From Vibrio penaeicida (GTDB lineage: Bacteria; Pseudomonadota; Gammaproteobacteria; Enterobacterales; Vibrionaceae), in contig NZ_AP025145.1 in NCBI RefSeq assembly GCF_019977755.1, forward strand, positions 744,001 to 808,000: a stretch of DNA of 64,000 nucleotides. The letters are read 5' to 3'. The notes below the pieces were generated by a model, which searched no databases, was not told where the DNA came from, and was given only the letters and a program-made list of their open reading frames with translations. Each line of letters begins with the position of its first letter. Position 1 is the stretch's first letter. Below, piece by piece: positions 18,033 to 27,738 of the stretch. The position numbers and the translations under genes are program-made.

Positions 18033-19025
18033 ATGAAATTTAAAATGACCGCACTAGCGTTATTGTCTTTAAGTACTGCATCCACAGCTTACGCTGAAGA
18101 GTGTGGAGATGTCGCTATTGCCGATATGAATTGGAACTCTGCGAGTCTTATCGCCAATATCGACCGCTTCATTCTGGAGCATGGTTACGGATGTGATGCA
18201 GAGCTCGTACCTGGTGACACAATGCCAACAGGTACATCTATGATCGAGAAAGGTCAGCCGGATGTTGCGCCAGAACTTTGGAGTAACAGCCTAAAAACAG
18301 CTCTGGATAAAGGGGTAGAAGAAGGGCGTTTGCGTTATGCCGGTAAAGCACTCGTGGACGGTGGTGAAGAAGGGTTTTGGGTTCCATCTTACCTGGTGAA
18401 GAAATACCCAGAATTGGCAACAATCGAAGGTGTGAAAAAGCACGCGAAATTGTTTGAACACCCAGAAGATCCAGACAGCTCGGCATTTTACACTTGTCCA
18501 GCCGGTTGGAACTGCCAAATTTCATCAGGTCACTTGTTTAACGCTCTAGGGTTAGATAAAGCGAAATTCAGTATTGTTGACCCAGGTTCAGGTGCTGGTC
18601 TTTCTGGTTCGATTGCAAAAGCGTATGAGCGTGAAGAAGGTTGGTTTGGTTACTACTGGGCACCAACCGCTATTTTGGGCAAATATGATATGGTGAAAGT
18701 GGACTTTGGAAGTGGTGTCGATAAGGATGAATTCGTAAATTGCACAACATCTGAAGAGTGTGCAGATCCTAAAGTCACCATGTATCCGCCTTCTCCTGTT
18801 CACACAGTAACAACGGAAGAGTTTGCTTCACGTGCTCCAGCAGCTTATGAATATTTCACTAAGCGTGGTTTTACAAATGCAGACATGAACCGTTTACTGG
18901 CTTGGATGGAAGATAACCAAGCTGACAGTGAAGAAGCGATGACTCACTTCTTAGAAGAATACCCGCAAATTTGGCATAGCTGGGTATCTAAAGAAGTTGT
19001 CGCTAAAGTTGAAAAAGCACTTTAA
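18033..19025 (+). CDS. proX: Glycine betaine-type ABC binding protein
   Basis: Periplasmic substrate-binding protein (OpuAC/ProX family), 330 residues. I use the ATG at 18033, which has AGAGAGGAAGG ahead of it and opens directly into a signal peptide cleaved after TAYAEE; the frame runs 20 codons further upstream without support. MNWNSASLIANIDRFILE, DVAPELWSN and YYWAPTAILG are family blocks, with Trp residues expected to cage a quaternary amine. It is the first gene of an X-W-V operon. Betaine, proline betaine or choline are the likely ligands; the exact one is not visible. Confidence 0.9.
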   Translation: MKFKMTALALLSLSTASTAYAEECGDVAIADMNWNSASLIANIDRFILEHGYGCDAELVPGDTMPTGTSMIEKGQPDVAPELWSNSLKTALDKGVEEGRLRYAGKALVDGGEEGFWVPSYLVKKYPELATIEGVKKHAKLFEHPEDPDSSAFYTCPAGWNCQISSGHLFNALGLDKAKFSIVDPGSGAGLSGSIAKAYEREEGWFGYYWAPTAILGKYDMVKVDFGSGVDKDEFVNCTTSEECADPKVTMYPPSPVHTVTTEEFASRAPAAYEYFTKRGFTNADMNRLLAWMEDNQADSEEAMTHFLEEYPQIWHSWVSKEVVAKVEKAL

Positions 19026-19168
19026 GCAAATCTTTCTAGAAGTGTTATTTGGATTATTTTATGACGCCAACAGACCCTAATAAGGCAATGTTGGTTTCAG
19101 AAGATCATCTGAATTTGCTTAAGCAATATAGGCCTGTTTGACAATGCGGGTCGTACAAAGATGTACAT

Positions 19169-19199
19169 CGGGGCAGTCTAGGAGCGTCTAGCTGCCCCG
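19169..19199 (+). promoter_or_regulatory. Strong intercistronic hairpin between proX and proW
   Basis: CGGGGCAG / CTGCCCCG extended inward by CTAG / CTAG with one bulged T, about 12 bp in all. No T run follows, so it is more likely an mRNA-stabilising or attenuating structure that keeps proX above proW. It sits in a 192-bp gap. Confidence 0.65.
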
Positions 19200-19217
19200 T
19201 ATGGTAAAGGAAATATT

Positions 19218-20117
19218 ATGTCTGACAGTAGCTGGTTAACCAGTTTCCCTGAAATGGATCGCGCTGACCTCAGAACGATTCGCAAAACATTAGATGGGGC
19301 TTACAAAGAGTTTTCCCGTGAATACGGTGACTTGATTGAAGCAATTTTTGACCCTCTTCTCTCTTTTTTAATCTGGTTTGAAAAGCTCCTCATCTCAACC
19401 CCATGGTTTGTTGTACTCGCAGTGTGTACGGGGCTGGTCTATCTCGCGAGTCGTTCCTGGAAGCTAACGATAGGGTGCGCTGTTTCACTCTTGCTTATTG
19501 GGTATTTCGGCATGTGGGAAAACACCATGCGAACACTTAGCATAATCACCGTCTGTACGGCGCTTGCGATTATAATAGGTATACCGATAGGTATCGCTAT
19601 GGCACGCTCTAATAAAGTGCAATCGGTCGTCACACCACTTCTTGATGTAATGCAGACGATGCCTGCATTCGTTTACCTCATTCCTGTCGTTATGCTTTTG
19701 GGTATCGGTAAAATCCCTGGTCTTATCGCCGTAATTATTTACGCGATACCACCCGTTATTAGGCTAACCAACCTCGGTATCCGCCTTGTGGATAGTGAAG
19801 TGCTGGAAGCGGCAACAGCCTTTGGTGCTAACCGCTCTCAACGTTTATGGGGAGTACAGCTTCCACTGGCGATGCCAACAATTATGGCTGGTATTAACCA
19901 AACAATCATGATGGCACTTTCAATGGTCGTTATCGCTTCGATGATCGGGGTTAAAGGATTGGGTCAACCTGTTCTTAAATCGATTACCAACCAGTATTTC
20001 ACTTTAGGGCTTTTGAATGGCTTTGCCATTGTGGCCTTAGCCATTTTGTTTGACCGATCTTCACAAGCTTATGCAAAACGTACGCAAGCACACCTAGGAG
20101 GGCTTAAGCATGACTAA
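19218..20117 (+). CDS. proW: Glycine betaine-type ABC permease
   Basis: Inner-membrane permease, 299 residues, of the ProW/OpuAB type. The EAA loop is EAATAFGANRSQRLWGVQLP, and the transmembrane core contains LDVMQTMPAFVYLIPVVMLLG, typical of the family. A cytoplasmic N-terminal extension of about 50 residues precedes the first helix. Its stop overlaps the start of the ATPase gene by 8 bp, so the two are translationally coupled. Confidence 0.92.
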   Translation: MSDSSWLTSFPEMDRADLRTIRKTLDGAYKEFSREYGDLIEAIFDPLLSFLIWFEKLLISTPWFVVLAVCTGLVYLASRSWKLTIGCAVSLLLIGYFGMWENTMRTLSIITVCTALAIIIGIPIGIAMARSNKVQSVVTPLLDVMQTMPAFVYLIPVVMLLGIGKIPGLIAVIIYAIPPVIRLTNLGIRLVDSEVLEAATAFGANRSQRLWGVQLPLAMPTIMAGINQTIMMALSMVVIASMIGVKGLGQPVLKSITNQYFTLGLLNGFAIVALAILFDRSSQAYAKRTQAHLGGLKHD

Positions 20118-21336
20118 GCCACTCATTGAAATCAGCGATTTGTCGAAAGTTTTTGGCTCTAACCCAATGTCTGTGGTTAAGCGAGTTGAAAATGGTGATT
20201 CAAAAGACGACATCTTAGCGGAAACCGGTCACACCGTTGGTTTAAGAGACATCAATCTTAAAATCAACAAAGGCGAGATATTCGTCATTATGGGGTTATC
20301 TGGATCGGGTAAATCCACACTTATTCGTCATTTCAACCGATTGATTGACCCTACCCAAGGGAAGATCATGGTAGAAGGCATTGATGTGATGAGCTTAGAT
20401 ACCAAAGAATTGGAAGACTTCCGTAGGCATAAAATGTCGATGGTTTTCCAGCGTTTTGGTTTACTGCCTCACAGAACCGTTGTTGATAACGTTGCTTACG
20501 GCTTGGAAGTACAAAAAGTTGATAAAGCACAACGTATCGCTAAAGCCACTGAGTGGCTAGAAACCGTTGGTTTAAAAGGGTACGAAAAGCAGTATCCTGC
20601 TCAGCTTTCAGGTGGCCAGCAGCAACGTGTTGGCTTGGCTCGCGCGTTGTGTACGGATGCAGAAATCTTGCTGATGGACGAGGCTTTCTCCGCCCTCGAT
20701 CCGTTGATTCGTAGTGAAATGCAAGATCAGCTGATTGAATTGCAAGAAAAGCTGCATAAAACAATCATCTTCATAACGCATGACTTGGATGAAGCACTTC
20801 GCCTTGGCGATCGTATCGCGATTCTAAAAGATGGCGTACTGGTGCAAGAAGGGGCACCAGAGGAAATTCTTCTGCACCCAGCCGATGAATACGTTGAAGC
20901 CTTTGTAAAAGACGTAAACCGTGCTCGTGCGTTAACCGTAGAAACCGTGATGCAGCCGCCGGCTTATCGTGTTTCTGCCAAAACGATTGAAGAAGCACTC
21001 ATCCAAATGAAGCAGCTTAAGAATGATTATGCTTACCACGTAACGGATGAAGGTTATCAAGGCTTGCTAACCCAAGAAGGGTTGAAAGACGCTGCCGCTA
21101 TGAAGGATAGAACCGACATTTGTGAAGAAATTTACGAATCTGTGCCTTCTATATCTCCAGATGCCATTATTGAAGAAGTGCTCCCTGAAACAATGTGTTG
21201 TGACTACTCGCTGCCGGTTGTTGATGATGAAGGTAATCTGAAGGGAGAGTTAGAGCGAAGCGCTGTGGCCGATATTTTTTCAGAAGCGTCTGAAGAAAAT
21301 GACTCACAAGAACGCAAGTTAGCCGCGAACCTCTAA
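20110..21336 (+). CDS. proV: Glycine betaine-type ABC ATPase with CBS region
   Basis: 408-residue ATPase of the ProV/OpuAA type. Walker A GLSGSGKST, signature LSGGQQQR and Walker B LLMDEAFSALDP are intact. The C-terminal 125 residues follow the ProV pattern, where paired CBS domains sense ionic strength; here they begin near VMQPPAYRVS. An extra acidic tail (EASEENDSQERKLAANL) closes the protein. It is the last gene of the operon and a strong terminator follows. Confidence 0.93.
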   Translation: MTKPLIEISDLSKVFGSNPMSVVKRVENGDSKDDILAETGHTVGLRDINLKINKGEIFVIMGLSGSGKSTLIRHFNRLIDPTQGKIMVEGIDVMSLDTKELEDFRRHKMSMVFQRFGLLPHRTVVDNVAYGLEVQKVDKAQRIAKATEWLETVGLKGYEKQYPAQLSGGQQQRVGLARALCTDAEILLMDEAFSALDPLIRSEMQDQLIELQEKLHKTIIFITHDLDEALRLGDRIAILKDGVLVQEGAPEEILLHPADEYVEAFVKDVNRARALTVETVMQPPAYRVSAKTIEEALIQMKQLKNDYAYHVTDEGYQGLLTQEGLKDAAAMKDRTDICEEIYESVPSISPDAIIEEVLPETMCCDYSLPVVDDEGNLKGELERSAVADIFSEASEENDSQERKLAANL

Positions 21337-21381
21337 TGGTTAGTTTTGATACATTTAGGATGTATCAATGTTTTTAGATAG

Positions 21382-21409
21382 AGCCGACGAATTTGTGTCG
21401 GCTTTTTTT
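21382..21409 (+). terminator. Rho-independent terminator of proXWV
   Basis: AGCCGAC / GTCGGCT stem followed by seven or eight T residues. Confidence 0.9.
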
Positions 21410-21521
21410 CGCTTCTCAAAAATGCAAAAAAAAATCTCAGGTGAACGTAATTGTGCCTAATTCCGGTCTATATTTGTATTGATAAGTTTATTATGGAAAG
21501 CTTATATAGACGAGGGCGAGG

Positions 21522-22403
21522 ATGTATTCAAATATTTACAAAACAGCCTTAAACACTCTTCCGGATGGTGTCTTGATCACTGACAGTACTCGGTCTGTCA
21601 TTTATTCGAATGCCCGATTTGCACAAATGTGGGGTATTCCGGACCAAATCATCCAAACGAAAGATGATGATCAAATGCTGGATTTTGTCATTGGTCAACT
21701 TGAAGATCCCGATGCATTTATTTCTGAAGTTAACCGGCTTTACGACTCACTTGAAGATTCACAAGACTTCCTAAAGTTCAAAAATGGTAGAACGTTCATG
21801 CGTCGCAGCCAACCCTATGAAGATGACAATATGGGGCAAGGTCGAATCTGGGTATTTTCCGATGTCAGTAAACTTTTGGAATTAGATCAAATCGCGTATG
21901 TAGATTCCTTAACGGGGCTGCATAACCGAAGGATGCTGGATGAAATGAGCCAAAGCTTGTTTGATCGCTTTCTGCAGTCGAAGAAGTCGTCTTGTATTGT
22001 TTTGTTCGATTTGGATGGATTTAAAGAAATTAACGATAATTTTGGGCACCAAACGGGTGACAAGCTTTTGTGGCTTTTGGCTAAAGCGATAGATGAAACA
22101 TTACGATCGAAAGATATCGCTTTTCGCCACGGTGGGGATGAATTTTGCCTTGTACTTAAAGCAACCGGTGTCGCAAGCGTAGAAGGTGTGATGCAGCGGC
22201 TTTACAGCGCGTTTGAGCAGTTGCAGAAAGAAACGCTAAACCTTCCAAGTCCAATCAGTTTTTCGGGTGGATGCGTTTGTTTTGACGCTAAAGACAATTC
22301 CCCAAGAGACGCACTAGCGCGCGCCGACGTTCTTCTTTATCAGGCCAAAAAGCAGGGCAAAGGTAAAATCATTTATGGGGATTGTGTTCGCTGCGCTTCA
22401 TGA
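21522..22403 (+). CDS. PAS-GGDEF diguanylate cyclase
   Basis: Makes cyclic di-GMP from two GTP. The 293-residue cytoplasmic protein has an N-terminal PAS domain (about 5-115; LPDGVLITDSTRSVIYSNARF) and a GGDEF domain (about 125-290). The active site is intact (RHGGDEF) and an RxxD inhibitory site (RSKD) lies exactly five residues before GGDEF, so product inhibition is expected. The ligand of the PAS domain is unknown. Its last 6 bp overlap the 3' end of the convergent methyltransferase gene. Confidence 0.93.
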   Translation: MYSNIYKTALNTLPDGVLITDSTRSVIYSNARFAQMWGIPDQIIQTKDDDQMLDFVIGQLEDPDAFISEVNRLYDSLEDSQDFLKFKNGRTFMRRSQPYEDDNMGQGRIWVFSDVSKLLELDQIAYVDSLTGLHNRRMLDEMSQSLFDRFLQSKKSSCIVLFDLDGFKEINDNFGHQTGDKLLWLLAKAIDETLRSKDIAFRHGGDEFCLVLKATGVASVEGVMQRLYSAFEQLQKETLNLPSPISFSGGCVCFDAKDNSPRDALARADVLLYQAKKQGKGKIIYGDCVRCAS

Positions 22404-23084
22404 TTTTCTTAAAATAATGGTGAAATCTTCTTCCATGTAATCGTCGATTACTTGTACTTCATTGGTCAGTTGGCGACACATTGAAATAACATCGCTCATA
22501 TTGTGTGCTTTGAGTAACCGATCTTCTCGAAAATACTCGCTATTTAACAGATTAAATCCAAACGCTTCGTTGCTGGCTCTATATCCTGCATGTATGGCTT
22601 TTTGAAGATAATTTTTGTCGCTGCTTTGGTAATTGAGTGAGCCTGAAGCAATCGATATGTCGTGCTTTGGCAGCTTCATTTGGGAAAAATTACCATGCTG
22701 GAAGTGCATAGTGTTACTTGCTTCTAGTTTAGCTTGTTTAATAAAGCTCTTGTGAAAGTCGACGCCAGTATAGTGCTTTAAGCGTTGCTTAACGTTTAGA
22801 AAGTGGGCAAGGTCGCCATAACCACATCCCAGGTCCAGAACAGACTTGTTTTGAAAGTCTAATTCGCGTTCAAACACGGTAAACCGCGTAAATTGCGATT
22901 GTTCACTACTCCACCCCAAAATCCTTGCAGGATCATGATGCCATTGCTTTTCACGATCTGAGTGATAAAAATAAACATTTAAGCGTTCAAGAAAATTCAC
23001 GTTTGTCCGGTCTAGTATTGTAAGTGAATTGTTTACCCCCGTTGCAAACAGGGTGGCAGTGCTCAGCCAATCTACGTGCGCCAA
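22398..23084 (-). CDS. Class I SAM-dependent methyltransferase
   Basis: 228-residue Rossmann-type methyltransferase. Motif I is VLDLGCGYGDLAHFL, and GVDFHKSF follows as the acidic end of strand 2. The substrate is not identifiable. The only upstream start is a TTG at 23084 with a poor ribosome site; a GTG near 22998 is a shorter alternative, so the N-terminus is uncertain. It overlaps the convergent diguanylate cyclase gene at their 3' ends. Confidence 0.75.
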   Translation of the reverse strand: MAHVDWLSTATLFATGVNNSLTILDRTNVNFLERLNVYFYHSDREKQWHHDPARILGWSSEQSQFTRFTVFERELDFQNKSVLDLGCGYGDLAHFLNVKQRLKHYTGVDFHKSFIKQAKLEASNTMHFQHGNFSQMKLPKHDISIASGSLNYQSSDKNYLQKAIHAGYRASNEAFGFNLLNSEYFREDRLLKAHNMSDVISMCRQLTNEVQVIDDYMEEDFTIILRKS

Positions 23085-23189
23085 TGGAGCTAGTGTAGGT
23101 TAGGGGTATCCTAGCACTCCGATATTCTTAGGGTATAGCTGTTTTTAACCTGTACGGCAACAAGGAAATTAAAGGAAACGAATCTTCAA

Positions 23190-24005
23190 ATGATTGAAAT
23201 AGAACCTCTTACACCGCACATTGGCGCGAGAATTCATGGTTTAACACTGTCTCAATGCAGTGATGCTGAATTTGAAGCGTTGTATCAAGCATTCTTGCAG
23301 CATCAAGTTGTCTTTCTAGAAAACCAAACGTTATCACCAGAGCAGCATTTGAATTTGGCTGCACTCTTTGGAGAGCTAGAGCCTATTCACCCATTTTTTC
23401 CAAACGTTGCAAGCCACCCCCAAGTGAGCGTGATAGAAACAACGAAAGGCAATGCACCTTTTGAGAGCCTTTGGCATACCGACCTTACATGGAGAAAACG
23501 TCCGTCTAAATGCTCTTTGCTGCATGCCCAGCACCTTCCACAATGCGGTGGTGATACCATTTGGTGTTCCATGAGTGCGGTATATGAATCATTGAGTTTA
23601 GATCTAAGGCAAAAGTTGAAATCGCTTACAGCGACGCATTCCTTGGTAGCTTTTGAAGATATTGATCCTGATCTTGTTGAGTTGGATTGGCATAAAGACG
23701 TGGTGAAAACTTCTGAAGAGAACCCACCTGTCACTCACCCAGTTGTCGTAACCCACCCTGAAACAGGTAAAGAGACTCTCTACATTAATGAGCAGTTTAC
23801 GCGCTCTATAAATGAACTCGATCGCAGTGAAAGCCAAACGCTCCTAAATGAATTGTTTTCAGTCGCAAGACAACCTGAGTTTCAGGTGCGATTTAAATGG
23901 AGCAATAACGCAATGGCGATTTGGGACAACCGAATTACTCAGCATTATGCTGTGATTGACTATGGTGATACGCCGAGAAAGCTACACCGAGTGACGGTGA
24001 CTTAA
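23190..24005 (+). CDS. TauD/TfdA-family dioxygenase
   Basis: Fe(II)/2-oxoglutarate-dependent dioxygenase, 271 residues. The iron-binding HxD is WHTDLTW, the distal His is in TQHYAV, and the 2-oxoglutarate-binding Arg is in RKLHRVTV, all in correct order and spacing. Taurine dioxygenase is the best-known member, releasing sulfite, but taurine-transport genes are absent here, so the substrate could be another sulfonate, carboxylate or sulfate ester. It has its own upstream region of about 100 bp, divergent from the methyltransferase. Confidence 0.88.
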   Translation: MIEIEPLTPHIGARIHGLTLSQCSDAEFEALYQAFLQHQVVFLENQTLSPEQHLNLAALFGELEPIHPFFPNVASHPQVSVIETTKGNAPFESLWHTDLTWRKRPSKCSLLHAQHLPQCGGDTIWCSMSAVYESLSLDLRQKLKSLTATHSLVAFEDIDPDLVELDWHKDVVKTSEENPPVTHPVVVTHPETGKETLYINEQFTRSINELDRSESQTLLNELFSVARQPEFQVRFKWSNNAMAIWDNRITQHYAVIDYGDTPRKLHRVTVT

Positions 24006-24125
24006 TCTCATTGAGTGCTTTGCAATCAAATAAACCAACATAAACACAATTGACGACCTAAAGTATGGATAATTGATCTGGTTTTAATATAACATTCGGC
24101 TCCCTTGTCAATTGCTAGCTGAATC

Positions 24126-24758
24126 ATGATCGATTTATCCATACTTCCGGTGTATTTAACAGCGGTTCTCGCCTTACTTTTGATTCCTGGCCCTGACATG
24201 CTGCTGATAGCGACTTCAAGCATGAGCTACGGTCGAAAAGTTGGTCTTTTTGCCAGTTTAGGAAATGCTACTTCTGGCTTGATTCTAACGCTTCTAGCGG
24301 CAATAGGGGTATCGACTCTTATTACGATGAACCCATTGGCACTATCGGCGCTTAACCTAATTGGCGGGATTTATCTGCTTAAGATGGGTTGGGACTGTAT
24401 AAAATCGAATGTGTCCGAAACACCAGACTTGGATGGTCGCAGTAAAATGGCGACAACCTTCTACCAACGCGCTCTCCTCAGCAACTTGTTAAACCCAAAA
24501 GCTTTGATGTTTTTTGTGCTGTTTTTACCTCAATTTGTGTCGGGCAAAATTGACGCCAGCTCCGGTGAGCAAATGATGGCACTCGGATTTCTGCTCAATG
24601 TGCTTGGGCTCGCTTTTAACCTTATCTTAGTTGGGTTGGCTGGTACGCTCGGAAAGTCTTTAATTGCTAGTAAGAAATTCAGACTCTATCAACACAAAGT
24701 CATGGGCAGTGTTTTTGTTTTGCTTGGTCTATGGATGCTTGGTCAGCTTTTGGGGTAA
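24126..24758 (+). CDS. LysE/RhtB-family exporter
   Basis: 210-residue inner-membrane protein with about six hydrophobic segments. The family signature is clear: LLLIPGPDMLLIATSSMSYG near the N-terminus and LLSNLLNPKALMFFVLFLPQF in the middle. Members export amino acids such as lysine, threonine or homoserine lactone; which one is not visible. Single gene. Confidence 0.88.
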   Translation: MIDLSILPVYLTAVLALLLIPGPDMLLIATSSMSYGRKVGLFASLGNATSGLILTLLAAIGVSTLITMNPLALSALNLIGGIYLLKMGWDCIKSNVSETPDLDGRSKMATTFYQRALLSNLLNPKALMFFVLFLPQFVSGKIDASSGEQMMALGFLLNVLGLAFNLILVGLAGTLGKSLIASKKFRLYQHKVMGSVFVLLGLWMLGQLLG

Positions 24759-24803
24759 ACGTGAAGAAAGTGTTAAACCTTAAAAAAATACATTTAGCTA
24801 AAA

Positions 24804-24830
24804 CAAAAAATGCCGATGATTTCATCGGCA
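24804..24830 (-). terminator. Terminator of kduI
   Basis: On the minus strand, TGCCGATGA / TCATCGGCA forms a 9-bp stem followed by TTTTTTGTTTT. It lies about 90 bp past the kduI stop. Confidence 0.85.
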
Positions 24831-24915
24831 AAGGCAAGGTATAACACGTTACAACTTACAGCTAAGGCTGCCCAATTTTTGAGGGGACGAAATAGGGCAG
24901 CAACAGGAAAAATGC

Positions 24916-25752
24916 TTATCTAATATCTTCTACAGCGATGTGGTCCATATCGGTGAACGTTTGGTTTTCTCCGACCATACCCCAAATGAACGTATAAGCT
25001 TGCGTGCCCACACCAGAATGGATTGACCAACTCGGTGAAATTACCGCTTGCTCATTGTGAATCAGCATATGACGTGTTTCTTGTGGCTCACCCATAAAGT
25101 GGAAAACAGCCGCGTCTTTATCCATGTTGAAGTAGAAATACACTTCCATACGGCGGTCATGAGTATGGCACGGCATCGTGTTCCACAAACTATTCTCTTC
25201 AAGCTTTGTTAAACCCATGAGCAGCTGACACGTTGGTAGAACATCCGGCACAATGTACTTGTAAATGGTACGTTTGTTACTGGTAGCAGCGTCACCTAGC
25301 GTTACTGGAGCTGCCTCTTCTAGCGTTACTTTTTTGTTTGGGTAATGCGTGTGTGCTGGTGCGCAGTTGTAGTAAAACTTCGCTGGGTTCGCGGCATCTG
25401 TACTAGAAAAGGTGACTTCTTTTGCGCCTTGACCAATGTACAACGCTTCTTGGTGGTTAATAGTGTAGCTTTCACCATCAACAACAATCACGCCATCGCC
25501 ACCTACGTTGATTAAACCCAACTCTCTACGCTGAAGAAAGTAGTCCACACCGATTTGTTCGCCTAAAGCCGGATCGAGTACCACTTCTTGACCGACAGGT
25601 TGAACACCGCCAAAAATAATTCTATCGATGTGGCTGTAGGTCATCGTCAATTGATCCGCCACGAAGATGTTTTCAACTAAAAACTCGTCACGCAACTGCT
25701 GTGTTCCTAGTGTTTTCGCGTGTTCACTGTGAATAGCTTGACGTACTTCCAT
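24916..25752 (-). CDS. kduI: 5-keto-4-deoxyuronate isomerase
   Basis: KduI converts 5-keto-4-deoxyuronate, released from unsaturated uronides, to 3-deoxy-D-glycero-2,5-hexodiulosonate in the cytoplasm. The 278-residue length is standard. The zinc-binding pattern is present as [10 protein letters not shown] with a later His in SWSIHSG. The N-terminus [20 protein letters not shown] is diagnostic. Two KdgR-box-like palindromes lie 90-165 bp upstream. With kduD (28988) and the GH88 and PL8 genes near 44-50 kb it forms a uronate route. Confidence 0.96.
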   Translation of the reverse strand: MEVRQAIHSEHAKTLGTQQLRDEFLVENIFVADQLTMTYSHIDRIIFGGVQPVGQEVVLDPALGEQIGVDYFLQRRELGLINVGGDGVIVVDGESYTINHQEALYIGQGAKEVTFSSTDAANPAKFYYNCAPAHTHYPNKKVTLEEAAPVTLGDAATSNKRTIYKYIVPDVLPTCQLLMGLTKLEENSLWNTMPCHTHDRRMEVYFYFNMDKDAAVFHFMGEPQETRHMLIHNEQAVISPSWSIHSGVGTQAYTFIWGMVGENQTFTDMDHIAVEDIR

Positions 25753-25843
25753 TCTCTACTTCTCTCTTGTTTCGATTGAAAGGAAGGCAATACCTCCCTA
25801 GAAGAATGCCACCTTATCACTGACTAATCTGTGAATAAATTTT

Positions 25844-25858
25844 TGAAACGCTATTTTA
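25844..25858. promoter_or_regulatory. KdgR-box-like palindrome 1 upstream of kduI
   Basis: TGAAACGCTATTTTA fits the family pattern TGAAAC-N3-GTTTCA at 10 of 12 arm positions. It lies about 92 bp upstream of kduI and about 204 bp upstream of the divergent SulP gene. Confidence 0.55.
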
Positions 25859-25899
25859 TAATCGCCGTCACATAATTTAACTTGTTTAACAAAAATAAA

Positions 25900-25914
25900 T
25901 GAAACGGCTTTTTA
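25900..25914. promoter_or_regulatory. KdgR-box-like palindrome 2 in kduI/SulP gap
   Basis: A perfect TGAAAC half-site with a degraded second arm (TTTTTA), 56 bp from box 1. Two sites between divergent genes allow control of both directions. Confidence 0.45.
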
Positions 25915-26061
25915 AAAATGTTGTTGGTATGGTTTTTCTTCGTATAATGAGCGAAAAGCAGCCTAAGCTCTGAATGGAAACCCCCCATAAAGAAAAAAGG
26001 CATTGTATGAATCTTTTTGGGCAAGTTCTGCCAGAATGAAAATGAAGTAGCGAGAGCGAAA

Positions 26062-27726
26062 ATGAACAGTTTGGCTTGGTTAATTCAGAAGTGCTGCCCG
26101 TTCTTAAAATGGGGAGAGGGCGTTACACTCACATCACTTAAAGCGGATTTTTGGGCTGGCTTAACGGGAGCCATCATCGTACTCCCACAGGGCGTTGCGT
26201 ATGCCATGATTGCAGGGCTTCCACCGGAATATGGTCTTTATACCGCAATTATCCCTGCCATCGTTGCTGCGCTGTTTGGATCTTCTCATCACCTTATCTC
26301 AGGGCCGACGGCGGCGCTTTCTGTCATTGTATTCACCACCATTAGTCAGTTTGCTGCACCTGGTAGTGCGCTATATATCCAGTTGGCTATCACGCTCACG
26401 CTGTGTGCTGGCATCCTTCAGCTGGCGTTTGGGTTACTGCGTTTTGGAGCGGTAGTCAATTTTGTCTCACATTCGGTTGTACTAGGCTTCACCGCCGGTG
26501 CGGCTGTGGTCATCAGCGCCAGCCAAATCAAGCATCTACTTGGGCTGAATTACGCGTCTGGCACAACTGCGATTGAAAATCTCTTGCTTGGCATTCAGCA
26601 CGCTCCTGATTTTCATTTAGCGTCTTTGCTTATTGGTATTGTTACCATTTTAACGTGCGTGGTTTTGAAGGAGCTGTGGTCCAAGCTCCCGCACATGCTT
26701 ATCGCGATACTTGTCGCTATGGGGCTGGCGTATAGCATGAACAACGCGGGGTTCGAAATTCAGCTGGTGGGTGAGGTGTCATCTGGGCTACCAGTCTTTT
26801 CTATCCCAAATCTAAGTAATGTCCCCTTCGAATCTATGCTGAGCGGTATTGTGGCAGTTTCGCTGCTGGGGTTGGTAGAAGCCATATCCATTGCTCGTTC
26901 GGTCGCACTGAAATCCAAACAGCACATAGACAGCAACCAAGAATTCATCGGGCAGGGGCTATCCAATGTTGCAGGATCATTTTTCTCCTGTTACGTGTCG
27001 TCGGGTTCGTTTACCAGAAGTGGGGTTAACTTTAGTAGCGGAGCGAAAACGCCACTGGCCGCCGTTTTTGCTGGTCTCTTCCTAGCAGTCATCATGGTCT
27101 TTTTTGCTCAATACGCCGCTTATATCCCTATTGCAGGTATGGCGGGCATTCTATTGGTTGTGGCGTTCAACCTCATTGATGTTCCCCACATAGCCGACAT
27201 CATCCGTCACGACAAAAAAGAGGCGATTGTTCTGCTGCTTACTTGTATTGCTGCGATGACAATGCATTTGGAATTGTCCATTTACGTAGGTGTTGGAGCA
27301 TCGTTGTTCTTCTATCTACGACAAACATCGCGCCCCGTTGTCGACTATTTGGATAACGACGATCTTGCCATGGACAGAGACGTGTCTGGCTTGGTACAGG
27401 TTGTTCGTATCAACGGGTCCATATTTTTTGGCAGCGTTCAGCACCTTCACAGTGAGCTGCAAAGTATCTCTGCGCCTAACGTCATCATTTTAGGGAGAGG
27501 AATCAATTTTATTGACCACCTAGGCGTTAGGATGCTCGCGGAGTTTTCCCAATCATCGGGGAAACAAGTCTTCTTTTGTCGTTTCAAAAATGCACCGCGT
27601 GAGCACCTCCTTAAAGGGGATAAGGTGTTCAATGAGCGGCAGTTTTACCCAAGTTTGACTCGATTAACGTCTGAATTCTCATCAATTATTGACCCGTCTC
27701 TTCGAAAGAAGCAGGTTCACATTTAA
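26062..27726 (+). CDS. SulP-family anion transporter with STAS domain
   Basis: Inner-membrane anion transporter, 555 residues. The membrane core carries the SulP signature (ADFWAGLTGAIIVLPQGVAY, and GLPPEYGLYTAIIPAIVAALFG after it). The C-terminus (about 430-540) is a STAS domain, with INFIDHLG where the phosphorylatable Ser would be, so that residue is absent. Substrates in the family are sulfate, bicarbonate or dicarboxylates. I prefer the ATG at 26062 to the TTG at 26017. It is immediately followed by galT, 12 bp away, and divergent from kduI. In a locus for sulfated glycosaminoglycan use, moving sulfate would make sense, but this is inference. Confidence 0.88.
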   Translation: MNSLAWLIQKCCPFLKWGEGVTLTSLKADFWAGLTGAIIVLPQGVAYAMIAGLPPEYGLYTAIIPAIVAALFGSSHHLISGPTAALSVIVFTTISQFAAPGSALYIQLAITLTLCAGILQLAFGLLRFGAVVNFVSHSVVLGFTAGAAVVISASQIKHLLGLNYASGTTAIENLLLGIQHAPDFHLASLLIGIVTILTCVVLKELWSKLPHMLIAILVAMGLAYSMNNAGFEIQLVGEVSSGLPVFSIPNLSNVPFESMLSGIVAVSLLGLVEAISIARSVALKSKQHIDSNQEFIGQGLSNVAGSFFSCYVSSGSFTRSGVNFSSGAKTPLAAVFAGLFLAVIMVFFAQYAAYIPIAGMAGILLVVAFNLIDVPHIADIIRHDKKEAIVLLLTCIAAMTMHLELSIYVGVGASLFFYLRQTSRPVVDYLDNDDLAMDRDVSGLVQVVRINGSIFFGSVQHLHSELQSISAPNVIILGRGINFIDHLGVRMLAEFSQSSGKQVFFCRFKNAPREHLLKGDKVFNERQFYPSLTRLTSEFSSIIDPSLRKKQVHI

Positions 27727-27738
27727 ATGGAAGCAGTA

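Noticed and set aside
19061..19141. 26-codon frame between proX and proW
   Set aside because: Weak ribosome site and no recognisable product; the gap is better explained by the hairpin.
23190..24005. Calling the dioxygenase tauD outright
   Set aside because: The motifs fit the family, but no taurine transport genes accompany it, so the substrate is left open.
26007..26039. 10-codon frame with an AAGG site upstream of the SulP gene
   Set aside because: Too short to support as a gene; it could be a leader peptide, but there is no attenuator-like structure beside it.
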